Of a stretch of 64,000 nt of DNA, positions 50,605-59,731 are shown in pieces (positions within the stretch are counted from its first letter, which is position 1; every line of letters starts with the position of its first letter). Position numbers and translations under genes: made by a program. A model generated the notes under the pieces. That model saw only the letters and a list, made by a program, of their open reading frames with translations. It did not search any database and was not told the DNA's origin. Source of the stretch: Mesoflavibacter profundi (GTDB taxonomy: Bacteria; Bacteroidota; Bacteroidia; Flavobacteriales; Flavobacteriaceae). The stretch is from NCBI RefSeq assembly GCF_014764305.1, contig NZ_CP061703.1, positions 2,262,800-2,326,799 of the forward strand, read 5' to 3'.

Positions 50605-51558
50605 TTATTTTCTTCCAATAACTTTTATAGAAGCGTTAACTATAGCATCTGCATTTAAGCCATATTTATCCATTAATTGTGCTGGTGTACCAGACTCACC
50701 AAAAGTATCATTTGTTGCAACAAATTCTTGAGGTGTTGGATTATGCTGAGCTAAAACTCTAGATACACTTTCTCCTAATCCACCTAAGTAATTGTGTTCT
50801 TCAGCAGTCACAATACATCTAGTTTTAGCTACAGAATCTAATATAGCTTTACTATCTAAAGGTTTTATGGTGTGAATATTTATAACTTCAGCCGAAATTC
50901 CTTTTTCATTTAACACTTTTGCAGCTTCTAGCGCTTCCCAAACAAGATGTCCAGTAGCAACTATAGTTACATCTGTTCCAGATTGTAAATGTAAAGCTTT
51001 TCCAATTTCAAATTTTTGATCTGCTGGAGTAAAGTTTGCAACTTTTGGTCTACCAAAACGAAGATAAACTGGACCTACATGATCTGCAATTGCAATAGTA
51101 GCTGCTTTAGTTTGGTTATAATCACAAGGATTGATTACAGTCATTCCTGGTAACATTTTCATTAAACCTATATCTTCTAATATTTGATGTGTTGCACCAT
51201 CTTCTCCTAACGTTAATCCAGCATGAGATGCACAAATTTTTACGTTTTTATCAGAGTATGCAATACTTTGTCTAATTTGGTCATAAACTCTTCCTGTAGA
51301 AAAATTAGCAAATGTACCTGTAAAAGGTATTTTTCCACCAATGGTTAATCCTGCAGCCATACCCATCATGTTAGCTTCAGCAATTCCTACTTGAAAAAAT
51401 CTATCTGGATTTTCTTTAATAAATTCACCCATCTTTAAAGAAGGTGTTAAATCTGCACATAAAGCAACTACATTAAGATTTGTTCTACCTAATTCTGCTA
51501 ATCCAGCTCCAAAACCAGATCTTGTATCGTTATTTCCTGTATTTGTATAAGTTTTCAT
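50605..51558 (-). CDS. Transketolase, C-terminal subunit
   Basis: The 317-residue chain covers the pyrimidine-binding and C-terminal domains of transketolase: RSGFGAGLAELG, VALCADLTPSL, FFQVGIAEANMMGMAAGL (catalytic Glu binding the aminopyrimidine ring of TPP near residue 59), HAGLTLGEDGATHQ and the C-terminal VTAEEHNYLGGLGESV. It pairs with the N-terminal subunit encoded 27 bp upstream. It transfers two-carbon units in the pentose phosphate pathway. Confidence 0.93.
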   Translation of the reverse strand: MKTYTNTGNNDTRSGFGAGLAELGRTNLNVVALCADLTPSLKMGEFIKENPDRFFQVGIAEANMMGMAAGLTIGGKIPFTGTFANFSTGRVYDQIRQSIAYSDKNVKICASHAGLTLGEDGATHQILEDIGLMKMLPGMTVINPCDYNQTKAATIAIADHVGPVYLRFGRPKVANFTPADQKFEIGKALHLQSGTDVTIVATGHLVWEALEAAKVLNEKGISAEVINIHTIKPLDSKAILDSVAKTRCIVTAEEHNYLGGLGESVSRVLAQHNPTPQEFVATNDTFGESGTPAQLMDKYGLNADAIVNASIKVIGRK

Positions 51559-51585
51559 AATTGTAGTAATCTATTTTAAATTGAA

Positions 51586-52431
51586 TTAATAATCGCCTAA
51601 TGTTTCAGCATTTTGCGATAATCCTTCTGCTAATTGGTCATCGTTTGGTGCTTTACCATGCCACTCGTGCGTATGCATCATAAAATCTACACCATTACCC
51701 ATTACTGTTTTAAGTAATACACAAACAGGCTTACCATTTCCTGTTAGTAGCTTAGCTTGATCCATTCCTTTTAAAATAGCATCTATGTTATTTCCTTCTT
51801 CGATAGTTAATACAGACCAACCAAATGCTTCAAATTTTGCTTTTAAACTTCCCATAGGTAATACATCATCTGTAGCGCCATCTATTTGTTGACCGTTTAA
51901 ATCTACTGTAGCGATTATATTATCTACTTTTTTTGCAGAAGCATACATAATTGCTTCCCAGTTTTGTCCTTCTTGTAATTCTCCATCACCATGTAAACTA
52001 TAAATTAAATGCTTACATCCGTTAAGTTTTTTAGCTTCTGCAGCACCTAAAGCAACACTTAAACCTTGTCCTAAAGATCCAGAAGCAATACGTACTCCAG
52101 GTAAACCTTCATGAGTAGTTGGGTGACCTTGTAATCTAGAATCGATTAATCTAAAAGTATTTAATTCTTCTACTGGAAAATATCCAGCTCTAGCTAGTAC
52201 GCTATAATACACAGGAGAAATATGACCGTTAGATAAGAAAAATAAATCTTCTCCTAATCCGTCCATATCAAACCCTTCTTTTCTATCCATAATTTGATTG
52301 TATAGAGTTACTAAAAACTCTGCACATCCTAAAGATCCACCAGGATGACCAGAGTTTACCTTATGTACCATGCGTAAAATGTCTCTACGTACCTGAGTGG
52401 TCAAATCTTCTAATTGTTGCGTACTTGCCAT
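51586..52431 (-). CDS. Transketolase, N-terminal (TPP-binding) subunit
   Basis: The 281-residue chain has the pyrophosphate-domain motifs: MVHKVNSGHPGGSLGCAEFL near residue 21, HPTTHEGLPGVRIASGSLGQGLSVALG near 97, and GDGELQEGQNWEAIMYASAKKVDNIIATVDLNGQQIDG near 148, the GDG-x-N-type TPP/Mg site. It lacks the other two domains, supplied by the partner gene 27 bp downstream. Split transketolases are usual in Bacteroidetes. Confidence 0.94.
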   Translation of the reverse strand: MASTQQLEDLTTQVRRDILRMVHKVNSGHPGGSLGCAEFLVTLYNQIMDRKEGFDMDGLGEDLFFLSNGHISPVYYSVLARAGYFPVEELNTFRLIDSRLQGHPTTHEGLPGVRIASGSLGQGLSVALGAAEAKKLNGCKHLIYSLHGDGELQEGQNWEAIMYASAKKVDNIIATVDLNGQQIDGATDDVLPMGSLKAKFEAFGWSVLTIEEGNNIDAILKGMDQAKLLTGNGKPVCVLLKTVMGNGVDFMMHTHEWHGKAPNDDQLAEGLSQNAETLGDY

Positions 52432-52468
52432 TTGTTATTTGTAATTAAATGTGTTGTTAATAAGCCTT

Positions 52469-52498
52469 CAAAATTAATGTAATATAACTCCTTATCAA
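52469..52498 (-). promoter_or_regulatory. Promoter of the transketolase operon
   Basis: On the minus strand: TTG at 52498-52496, 19 bp, TAATTTTG at 52476-52469, 38 bp before the start codon. Full consensus match. Confidence 0.72.
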
Positions 52499-52624
52499 AA
52501 TTGAAATCTCGCATTTATTAACTAAAAACAGATTTTTGCTAACAATTTTTTTACTAAAACGTTTTAACTATTTAACTTTTATAAATTTTATAATCTATTT
52601 AAGACCCATTGTCTATTTCTTGGT

Positions 52625-52632
52625 TATATTTG
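52625..52632 (+). promoter_or_regulatory. Promoter -7 element (TATATTTG) for tgt
   Basis: TATATTTG fits TAnnTTTG, 24 bp before the ATG at 52656. A well-spaced TTG is not evident. The rest of the 224-bp divergent gap has no gene. Confidence 0.5.
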
Positions 52633-52655
52633 CTAGCTGAAGATTTTACACATTT

Positions 52656-53786
52656 ATGACTTTCGATTTAAAAGCAAAAGACACACAAAGTAAAGCTAGA
52701 GCAGGAGTTATCACTACAGATCATGGTGTTATAGAAACGCCTATTTTTATGCCTGTTGGTACTGTAGCTTCTGTAAAAGGAGTACATCAAAGAGAATTAA
52801 AAGAAGAAATTAATCCAGATATTATCTTAGGAAATACTTACCATCTTTATCTAAAACCGCAAACAGACATTTTAGAAAAAGCTGGAGGATTACATAAGTT
52901 TATGAACTGGGACAGAAATATATTAACCGATTCTGGTGGATATCAAGTATATTCTCTTTCTGCTAACAGAAAGATTAAAGAAGAAGGTGTAAAATTTAAA
53001 AGTCACATAGATGGTAGTTATCATACGTTTACACCAGAAAACGTAATGGAAATACAGCGTACAATAGGCGCAGATATAATTATGGCGTTTGACGAGTGTA
53101 CACCTTACCCATGTGATTACAATTATGCAAAACGATCTATGCATATGACCCATCGTTGGTTAGAACGTTGTTTAACACATTTAAAAAAGACACCATTTAA
53201 GTACGACTACTCTCAAGCATTTTTTCCTATTGTTCAAGGAAGTACTTATAAAGATTTACGTAAACAATCTGCAGAATATATTGCAGGAGTAGGCGCAGAA
53301 GGTAACGCAATTGGAGGATTGTCTGTTGGCGAACCAGCAGAAGAAATGTATGCTATGACAGAAGTAGTTACAGATATCTTACCAGAAGACAAACCTAGAT
53401 ATCTTATGGGTGTAGGAACACCAATAAATATACTAGAAAATATAGCTTTAGGTGTAGATATGTTTGATTGTGTAATGCCTACCAGAAATGCTAGAAACGG
53501 TATGTTATTTACTGCTCATGGTACAATTAACATTAAAAATTTAAAGTGGAGAGATGATTTTTCTCCTATAGATGAAATGGGTATCACCTTTGTTGATACC
53601 GAATATAGTAAAGCCTATTTACGTCATCTATTTAATGTAAACGAATTATTAGGAAAACAGATAGCAACAATACATAATTTAGGATTTTATCTTTGGTTAG
53701 TTCGCGAAGCAAGAAAACATATTATTGCAGGAGATTTTAGAACTTGGAAAGATAAAATGGTTAAGCAAATGGATAAACGTTTGTAA
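52656..53786 (+). CDS. tgt: tRNA-guanine(34) transglycosylase
   Basis: The 376-residue TIM-barrel enzyme has ILTDSGGYQVYSLSANRKIKEEGVKFKSHIDGS near residue 88 (nucleophile Asp region), MAFDECTPYP near 143, FPIVQGSTYKDLR near 190, GLSVGEP near 222 and VDMFDCVMPTRNARNGMLFT near 265 (second catalytic Asp). The usual zinc-site cysteines after it are not present in the FTAHGTINIKNLKWRDDFSPIDEM stretch, where E. coli has CxCxxC; I believe this is common in Bacteroidota. It inserts a queuosine precursor at wobble position 34. Confidence 0.93.
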   Translation: MTFDLKAKDTQSKARAGVITTDHGVIETPIFMPVGTVASVKGVHQRELKEEINPDIILGNTYHLYLKPQTDILEKAGGLHKFMNWDRNILTDSGGYQVYSLSANRKIKEEGVKFKSHIDGSYHTFTPENVMEIQRTIGADIIMAFDECTPYPCDYNYAKRSMHMTHRWLERCLTHLKKTPFKYDYSQAFFPIVQGSTYKDLRKQSAEYIAGVGAEGNAIGGLSVGEPAEEMYAMTEVVTDILPEDKPRYLMGVGTPINILENIALGVDMFDCVMPTRNARNGMLFTAHGTINIKNLKWRDDFSPIDEMGITFVDTEYSKAYLRHLFNVNELLGKQIATIHNLGFYLWLVREARKHIIAGDFRTWKDKMVKQMDKRL

Positions 53787-53790
53787 TCAA

Positions 53791-54864
53791 ATGAAAATTT
53801 TAGACTGGTACATATTAAAACGTTATTTACTTACATTTTTTATGATGTTAATACTGTTTGTTCCTATAGGAATAACAGTACATTTAGCAGAAAAAATTGG
53901 TAAGATAATAGAAAACGAAGCACCTTTTGGAGAGGTAATGATGTACTTGCTAAATTTCACAATATATTTTGCAAACCTTTTATTTCCATTATTTTTATTC
54001 CTTTCGGTCATTTGGTTTACTTCAAAATTGGCAAATAATACTGAAATTGTTGCGTTTTTAAGTTCGGGAGTTTCATTTTCAAGATTTTTAAGACCATATT
54101 TAATAGGAGCAACAATAGTTGCATTATTTTCAATTTTAATGGGTTTATACCTTGCGCCAAACGCAAGTGAAGGATTTTATGATTTTAAATATAAATACCT
54201 TTCCGGTAAAAAAAATGATCATAAAACAGATGTGCTAAAGCAAATTAACGATAACGACATTATTTATGTAAGTAGTTTTGATGCTTCAAAAAAAATGGGA
54301 TTAAATTTTACTTTAGAACATTTTGAAAACGACCAATTAGCATACAAATTAAGTGCTGCAAATATTAGATATGTAGAAGAAGATTCTGTATACGTATTAA
54401 GAAATTTTGAAAAACGAATAGTAGGAGAAAGAGACGACAAAATAATTATCGAACGAAGAAAAGACACCATATTTCCGTTTGATTTAGAAGATCTAACTCC
54501 AGAAGATTTTATTGCAGAAACTTTATCATACCCAAAACTTTTAAAATTTATTGATAGAGAAGAAAAACGTGGTTCTAAATTTTTAGGTCGTTATAGATTG
54601 GCTAAATATCAAAAATGGAGTTTACCCGTTTCGGTTTTTATTTTAACAATAATTGCAGTTGCAGTGTCTTCTAGAAAACGTCGTGGCGGAATGGGAGTAA
54701 ACCTTGCAATAGGTATTAGTATTGCAATGGTATTTGTGTTTTTTGATAAAATATTTGGGACATTAGCTTCTCAGTCAGATTTTAATCCTCTTTTAGCTGT
54801 TTGGTTACCAAATATCTTATTTGGTATACTAGCTTTTTTCTTACTTCAAAATGCTAAACGATAA
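53791..54864 (+). CDS. LptF/LptG-family LPS export permease
   Basis: The 357-residue protein has the YjgP/YjgQ layout: three N-terminal membrane helices (about 10-125), a periplasmic beta-jellyroll-like domain (about 130-265) and three C-terminal helices. MKILDWYILKRYLLTFFMML at the N terminus is typical. I use the ATG at 53791, 4 bp after tgt; an upstream in-frame start at 53725 would lie inside tgt and add a non-family extension. It works with LptB (8550-9290) to move LPS from the inner membrane. Which of LptF or LptG it is cannot be decided. Confidence 0.88.
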   Translation: MKILDWYILKRYLLTFFMMLILFVPIGITVHLAEKIGKIIENEAPFGEVMMYLLNFTIYFANLLFPLFLFLSVIWFTSKLANNTEIVAFLSSGVSFSRFLRPYLIGATIVALFSILMGLYLAPNASEGFYDFKYKYLSGKKNDHKTDVLKQINDNDIIYVSSFDASKKMGLNFTLEHFENDQLAYKLSAANIRYVEEDSVYVLRNFEKRIVGERDDKIIIERRKDTIFPFDLEDLTPEDFIAETLSYPKLLKFIDREEKRGSKFLGRYRLAKYQKWSLPVSVFILTIIAVAVSSRKRRGGMGVNLAIGISIAMVFVFFDKIFGTLASQSDFNPLLAVWLPNILFGILAFFLLQNAKR

Positions 54865-55750
54865 ATTAAAAAATTATTTACATCTTCATGTATTAGTATT
54901 TATTGCAGGATTTACTGCAATTCTAGGAAAATTAATATCAATAAACGCTGTAAGTTTAGTTTGGTACCGTATGGTAATCGCTACTATACTAATGTTTATT
55001 TATATAAAAATTAAAAACATTAATTTAAAGATTTCAAAAAAAGATCTTATAAAATTAAGTTTGGCAGGTATAGTAATAGCCTTACATTGGATCACATTTT
55101 ATGGCGCAATTAAAGTAGCAAATATATCTATTGCATTAGCTATGTTTTCTACAGGTGCTTTTTTTGCTTCACTTATAGAACCATTTTTTTATAAAAGAAA
55201 AGTAATTGCTTACGAAATCATTTTTGGACTAATAGTAATCATAGGAATTTATTTAATTGTTCAAAGTGAAATAGAACATCTTTATGGGATGATACTAGGT
55301 ATTATTTCAGCGTTTTTATCTTCATTATTTGCAGTATTAAATGGTAAGTTTTTAGAGCAACATTCTGCAACAAAAATTTCGTTTTACGAGTTTATTAGTG
55401 GTGTTGTTTTTATTACAATTTTTATAGCGTTTTTTGGACAAGGATTTACAAGTACCTTTTTCGATATAAGCATTTCAGATTTTGGATATTTAACCATATT
55501 AGCATCCATTTGTACTGCATATGCTTTTATAGCTTCTGTATATGTAATGCGATATATTAGTCCTTACACAGTTGTGCTTACTTATAATTTAGAGCCAATT
55601 TATGGTGTTATACTGGCTTTAATTTTATTTCCAGAGACAGAAGTAATGTCATCTTCGTTTTATATAGGAGCTATAATAATATTAAGCGTTGTATTATTAA
55701 ACGGAATATTAAAAAACTTAAAATTTCTTAAAAAGAAAACTAAAGCCTAA
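54851..55750 (+). CDS. EamA/DMT-family transporter
   Basis: The 299-residue protein has ten hydrophobic helices in two EamA repeats (about 5-140 and 150-285). Landmarks are FIAGFTAILGKLISINAVSLVWYRMVIATI, FASLIEPFFYKRK near 104 and YNLEPIYGVILALILFPETE near 245. Such proteins export metabolites or amino acids. The substrate is unknown. It overlaps the LPS permease gene by 14 bp, so it is in the tgt operon. Confidence 0.9.
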   Translation: MLNDKLKNYLHLHVLVFIAGFTAILGKLISINAVSLVWYRMVIATILMFIYIKIKNINLKISKKDLIKLSLAGIVIALHWITFYGAIKVANISIALAMFSTGAFFASLIEPFFYKRKVIAYEIIFGLIVIIGIYLIVQSEIEHLYGMILGIISAFLSSLFAVLNGKFLEQHSATKISFYEFISGVVFITIFIAFFGQGFTSTFFDISISDFGYLTILASICTAYAFIASVYVMRYISPYTVVLTYNLEPIYGVILALILFPETEVMSSSFYIGAIIILSVVLLNGILKNLKFLKKKTKA

Positions 55751-55802
55751 CATCTTATATAGCTTGCAATTAACATTTTTGTTTACCCAATTTTTAAAAT
55801 AT

Positions 55803-55836
55803 TTGCGTTTATTTAAAGTAAAAAAACGTAATTTTG
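55803..55836 (+). promoter_or_regulatory. Probable promoter of accA
   Basis: TTG at 55803-55805, 23 bp, TAATTTTG at 55829-55836. The spacing is at the upper limit of the consensus, so confidence is moderate. The ATG is 34 bp downstream. Confidence 0.5.
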
Positions 55837-55870
55837 TGAGCTAACAAATAAACTAAAATTAGCATTCCCC

Positions 55871-56824
55871 ATGGAATATTTAGAATTTGAATTACCAATA
55901 AAAGAACTAGAAGAGCAGTTAGATAAGTGTCAATTAATAGGAGAAGAAAGTGATGTAGATGTGACACAAACTTGCAAGCAAATAGAAAAAAAACTATTAG
56001 CGACAAAAAAAGATATATATAAAAATTTAACTCCTTGGCAACGTGTACAATTATCACGTCATCCAAACAGACCATATACATTAGATTACATAAAAGCTAT
56101 TTGCGGTGATAGTTTTTTAGAACTTCATGGAGATAGAAGTTTTAAAGATGATAAAGCTATGATTGGTGGTTTAGGTAAAATAGGAGATCAAACCTTTATG
56201 TTTATTGGTCAACAAAAAGGGTACAATACAAAAACCAGACAATACCGTAATTTTGGTATGGCTAATCCAGAAGGTTATCGTAAAGCCTTAAGATTAATGA
56301 AGTCTGCCGAAAAGTTTGGTATTCCAGTAGTTACTTTATTAGATACTCCAGGTGCATATCCAGGATTAGAAGCAGAAGAACGTGGACAAGGAGAAGCCAT
56401 AGCAAGAAACATTTTAGAAATGACCAGATTAAAAGTGCCAATTATTACAATAGTTATAGGTGAAGGTGCTTCTGGTGGCGCTTTAGGTATTGGTGTTGGA
56501 GACAAAATCATGATGTTAGAAAACACTTGGTATTCTGTGATTTCTCCAGAATCTTGTTCGTCTATTTTATGGAGAAGCTGGGAATTTAAAGAACAAGCTG
56601 CAGAAGCATTAAAACTTACAGCTTCTGATATGAAAAAAGTTAAAATTGTTGACGAAATTATTAAAGAACCATTAGGTGGCGCACATACAGATAGAGATAC
56701 TACATTTAAAACAGTAAGTAAGGCTATTGTAGATGCTTTTGAAGAGTTTAAAAACTTATCACCAAAAGATTTAGTAAATAAAAGAATTGATAAATATTCT
56801 CAAATGGGAGTATTTAAGGGATAA
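55871..56824 (+). CDS. accA: Acetyl-CoA carboxylase carboxyltransferase subunit alpha
   Basis: The 317-residue subunit has the AccA N-terminal coiled part ([14 protein letters not shown]), [21 protein letters not shown] near residue 57, [13 protein letters not shown] near 80, and the oxyanion-hole region [28 protein letters not shown] near 155 and [31 protein letters not shown] near 197. It transfers carboxyl from biotin to acetyl-CoA with AccD, which is not in this window. Confidence 0.96.
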   Translation: MEYLEFELPIKELEEQLDKCQLIGEESDVDVTQTCKQIEKKLLATKKDIYKNLTPWQRVQLSRHPNRPYTLDYIKAICGDSFLELHGDRSFKDDKAMIGGLGKIGDQTFMFIGQQKGYNTKTRQYRNFGMANPEGYRKALRLMKSAEKFGIPVVTLLDTPGAYPGLEAEERGQGEAIARNILEMTRLKVPIITIVIGEGASGGALGIGVGDKIMMLENTWYSVISPESCSSILWRSWEFKEQAAEALKLTASDMKKVKIVDEIIKEPLGGAHTDRDTTFKTVSKAIVDAFEEFKNLSPKDLVNKRIDKYSQMGVFKG

Positions 56825-56848
56825 CCCTTATAAAATCATTTGCTCATA

Positions 56849-56880
56849 AAAAATCTGAAACTTGAGTTTCAGATTTTTTT
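56849..56880 (+). terminator. Intrinsic terminator after accA
   Basis: AAAAATCTGAAACT / AGTTTCAGATTTTTT hairpin with a tight loop and T-run. The following 200 bp to dnaB show no gene; a near -7 box TATCTTTT is at about 57052. Confidence 0.85.
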
Positions 56881-57080
56881 ATGCTTATCAACAAAAAAAA
56901 TAAGTTATTAACAGCTATTTTGTTAATTACCTGTGAAGATAAGACATTAGTCTTATTAAGGTTTTCTTAACAATTTATTTACTTTCGTTAACTCGAAAAA
57001 AAATCAAAAAATTAGAGATTTATAACCAATAAAACAGCTCTAAAAATCGTTATCTTTTAATCTGTAAGTGTAAAATATAA

Positions 57081-58610
57081 ATGAAACAACCTAATCAACT
57101 TAAAGGCTACCAAGTAGATAAAAGCACCTTGATAAATCTAGAAAAAGGAAAGGTGCCACCACAAGCTATAGACCTTGAAGAAGTAGTCTTAGGAGCTATG
57201 ATGATTGATAAAAAAGGTGTAGATGAGGTTATCGATATTTTAAGTGCAGATGCATTTTACAAAGAAGCACATCAACATATTTTTGAAGCTGTATTTATGT
57301 TGTTTCAAGAAAGTCAACCTATTGACTTATTAACAGTTTCAACACAGTTAAAGACTAACGGAAAGTTAGACATGGTTGGAGGTGATTTTTACCTGATTTC
57401 TTTAACCCAAAAAGTATCGTCTTCTGCGCATATCGAGTTTCATGCACGTATTATTTTACAAAAATTTATTCAACGTAGTTTGATTAAAATTTCTAGTGAA
57501 ATTATTGAAGATGCTTATGACGAAACTAAAGATGTATTTGATCTGTTAGATAGTGCAGAATCTAAACTATACGAAGTAACACAAGGTAACATTAAAAAAT
57601 CTAGTGAAACAGCTCAAGATCTTGTAATACAAGCAAAAAAGAAGATTGAAGAAATCTCTAAAAAAGAAGGAATGAGTGGTATTCCTTCTGGATTTGATAA
57701 GTTAGATAAGTTAACTTCAGGTTGGCAAGAAAGTGATTTAATTATTGTTGCAGCAAGACCAGGTATGGGTAAAACAGCCTTAACACTTACTATGGCGCGA
57801 AACATTGCTGTAAATTCAGGTATTCCAGTTGCATTTTTCTCTTTAGAGATGGCATCGGTACAGTTAATCACGCGTCTTATTTCTAGTGAAACTGGATTAT
57901 CTTCAGAAAAATTAAGAACAGGAAAATTAGAAAAACACGAGTGGGAACAGCTTAACGTAAAAGTAAAATCTTTAGAAAAAGCGCCTCTTTATATCGATGA
58001 TACTCCATCACTTTCAATTTTCGATTTGCGTGCAAAAGCTAGACGTTTAGCATCACAACACGGAATAAAAATGATCATTATTGATTATTTACAGTTAATG
58101 ACAGCGTCTGGAACTGGCGGTAACCGTGAACAAGAAATTTCTACAATTTCTCGTAACTTAAAAGCTTTAGCTAAAGAATTAAGTGTTCCAGTAATTGCTT
58201 TATCTCAGTTATCTCGTGCGGTAGAAACACGTGGCGGAAGTAAACGTCCATTATTATCAGATTTACGTGAATCTGGAGCGATAGAGCAAGATGCAGATAT
58301 TGTAAGCTTTATTTATCGTCCAGAATATTATAAAATTGATGAATGGGATGATGAAGAACGCTCGCCAACAGAAGGTCAAGCCGAATTTATAGTAGCAAAA
58401 CACCGTAATGGTGGATTAGAAAATATTAGACTTAAATTTATTGGTCATCTTGGTAAGTTTGATAATTTAGACGACTTTGATACACCTTTTGGGCAAGAAT
58501 TTCATAGTAAAATGAATGCTTCAACAGACGATGCATTCCCGCAATCTAATTTCCCATCTGCAAATGATGCTTTTGGAGCTCCAGATGAAGATAATGATGT
58601 GCCATTTTAA
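57081..58610 (+). CDS. dnaB: Replicative DNA helicase DnaB
   Basis: The 509-residue helicase has the DnaB N-terminal domain (about 25-130; PPQAIDLEEVVLGAMMIDKKGVDEV), a linker, and the RecA-like C-terminal domain with Walker A ARPGMGKTALTLTMA near 232, FFSLEMASVQLITRLIS near 255, Walker B IIIDYLQLM near 340, LSQLSRAVETRGGSKRPLLSDLRESGAIEQDAD near 375-410 and FIVAKHRNGGLENIRLKF near 440. The C-terminal tail is acidic and unstructured. It unwinds DNA ahead of the fork. Confidence 0.96.
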   Translation: MKQPNQLKGYQVDKSTLINLEKGKVPPQAIDLEEVVLGAMMIDKKGVDEVIDILSADAFYKEAHQHIFEAVFMLFQESQPIDLLTVSTQLKTNGKLDMVGGDFYLISLTQKVSSSAHIEFHARIILQKFIQRSLIKISSEIIEDAYDETKDVFDLLDSAESKLYEVTQGNIKKSSETAQDLVIQAKKKIEEISKKEGMSGIPSGFDKLDKLTSGWQESDLIIVAARPGMGKTALTLTMARNIAVNSGIPVAFFSLEMASVQLITRLISSETGLSSEKLRTGKLEKHEWEQLNVKVKSLEKAPLYIDDTPSLSIFDLRAKARRLASQHGIKMIIIDYLQLMTASGTGGNREQEISTISRNLKALAKELSVPVIALSQLSRAVETRGGSKRPLLSDLRESGAIEQDADIVSFIYRPEYYKIDEWDDEERSPTEGQAEFIVAKHRNGGLENIRLKFIGHLGKFDNLDDFDTPFGQEFHSKMNASTDDAFPQSNFPSANDAFGAPDEDNDVPF

Positions 58611-58641
58611 AACTAATTACCATTTTAAGTAATTGACAACA

Positions 58642-59670
58642 ATGGATAAAATAAAAACGACCAATTATTTACTTTTAATAATTGTAATTCCAATACTGTT
58701 TTACCTTTTAAAAATTTTATCATTTATCTTTATTCCATTGGTGTTTTCAATGTTTATTGCATTGTTATTTTTACCAATTTTAAGAAATTTAAGAAAACGA
58801 AAAATACCTAAGTATTTAAGTATTGTCATAATTTTATTATTAATTGTAGCAGGTATTTGGATAGGCGTAGAGTTAATTAAATTATCTAGTAGAGAAATTT
58901 TAACTTCAGATTCTCACTTTTTTGATAAAGCACAAACAAAAATAAACGGTTTAGTTGCTAGTTTAGAGTCATTTTTTGGAATACAGCAAGTAGAAGGTGT
59001 TCAAACTATTAATAAATATCTAAACAAAGATGTTATTTTAAACAACTTGTCGCCAACCGTTAGCTTTATTTCTAAATTTTTAACCGCTTTATTAACTACA
59101 ACATTTTTTGTGGTTTTATGGTTAGCAGAATCTATAAATGTAGAGCGATTAATTAATAGAACACTTTTAAAACAAAAACATACTTCAATAAAAACCTTTA
59201 GAAAGATTGAAAAGGACTTGATAAAATTTATAAAAGTTAAGTTTTTAGTTAGTTTTCTAACTGGTGTAGGTACTGGTTTGGCGTGTTACTTTTTTGATGT
59301 TAGCTTTCCTATATTTTGGGGATTATTTGCGTTTATAATCAATTTTGTACAAATGGTAGGTTCGTTTATAACAGTAATTTTACTATCTATTTTTGCAATT
59401 GTAGAGTTAGAAATGTCTAGCGTTTTATTATTTTTTATTTTATCAATAACTTCTGTTCAAATACTTTTTGGAGCTATTTTAGAACCAATTTTTATGGGTA
59501 AATCTTTTTCAATTAACATAATTGCTGTTTTAGTCATGCTTATGTTTTGGGGATTTATTTGGGGAATTCCTGGTTTAATTATGGCAATTCCTATTACAGT
59601 TTTTATAAAAATTATTTTAGAACAGTTTCCGCGAACCAAAATTATTTCCGATTTGCTCTCAGGTTCATAA
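58642..59670 (+). CDS. AI-2E-family (PerM-like) transporter
   Basis: The 342-residue protein has about eight hydrophobic helices with the PerM/TqsA layout: three N-terminal helices, a soluble stretch with coil-forming residues (about 85-140), and five C-terminal helices containing FLTGVGTGLACYFFDVSFPIFWGLFAFIINFVQMVGSFI near 203 and EPIFMGKSFSINIIAVLVMLMFWGFIWGIPG near 275. I start at the ATG 58642; a TTG three codons upstream is also in frame. Substrate unknown. Confidence 0.87.
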   Translation: MDKIKTTNYLLLIIVIPILFYLLKILSFIFIPLVFSMFIALLFLPILRNLRKRKIPKYLSIVIILLLIVAGIWIGVELIKLSSREILTSDSHFFDKAQTKINGLVASLESFFGIQQVEGVQTINKYLNKDVILNNLSPTVSFISKFLTALLTTTFFVVLWLAESINVERLINRTLLKQKHTSIKTFRKIEKDLIKFIKVKFLVSFLTGVGTGLACYFFDVSFPIFWGLFAFIINFVQMVGSFITVILLSIFAIVELEMSSVLLFFILSITSVQILFGAILEPIFMGKSFSINIIAVLVMLMFWGFIWGIPGLIMAIPITVFIKIILEQFPRTKIISDLLSGS

Positions 59671-59731
59671 ATCTTGCTTAAAATGATACTTAAAAATTAA
59701 AAAAGGCACTTTTTTTGTTTATCTTTCATCT

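Noticed and set aside
53725-53790. Upstream start for the LptF/G permease
   Set aside because: Would lie inside tgt and add residues unlike the family; the ATG at 53791 is 4 bp after the tgt stop.
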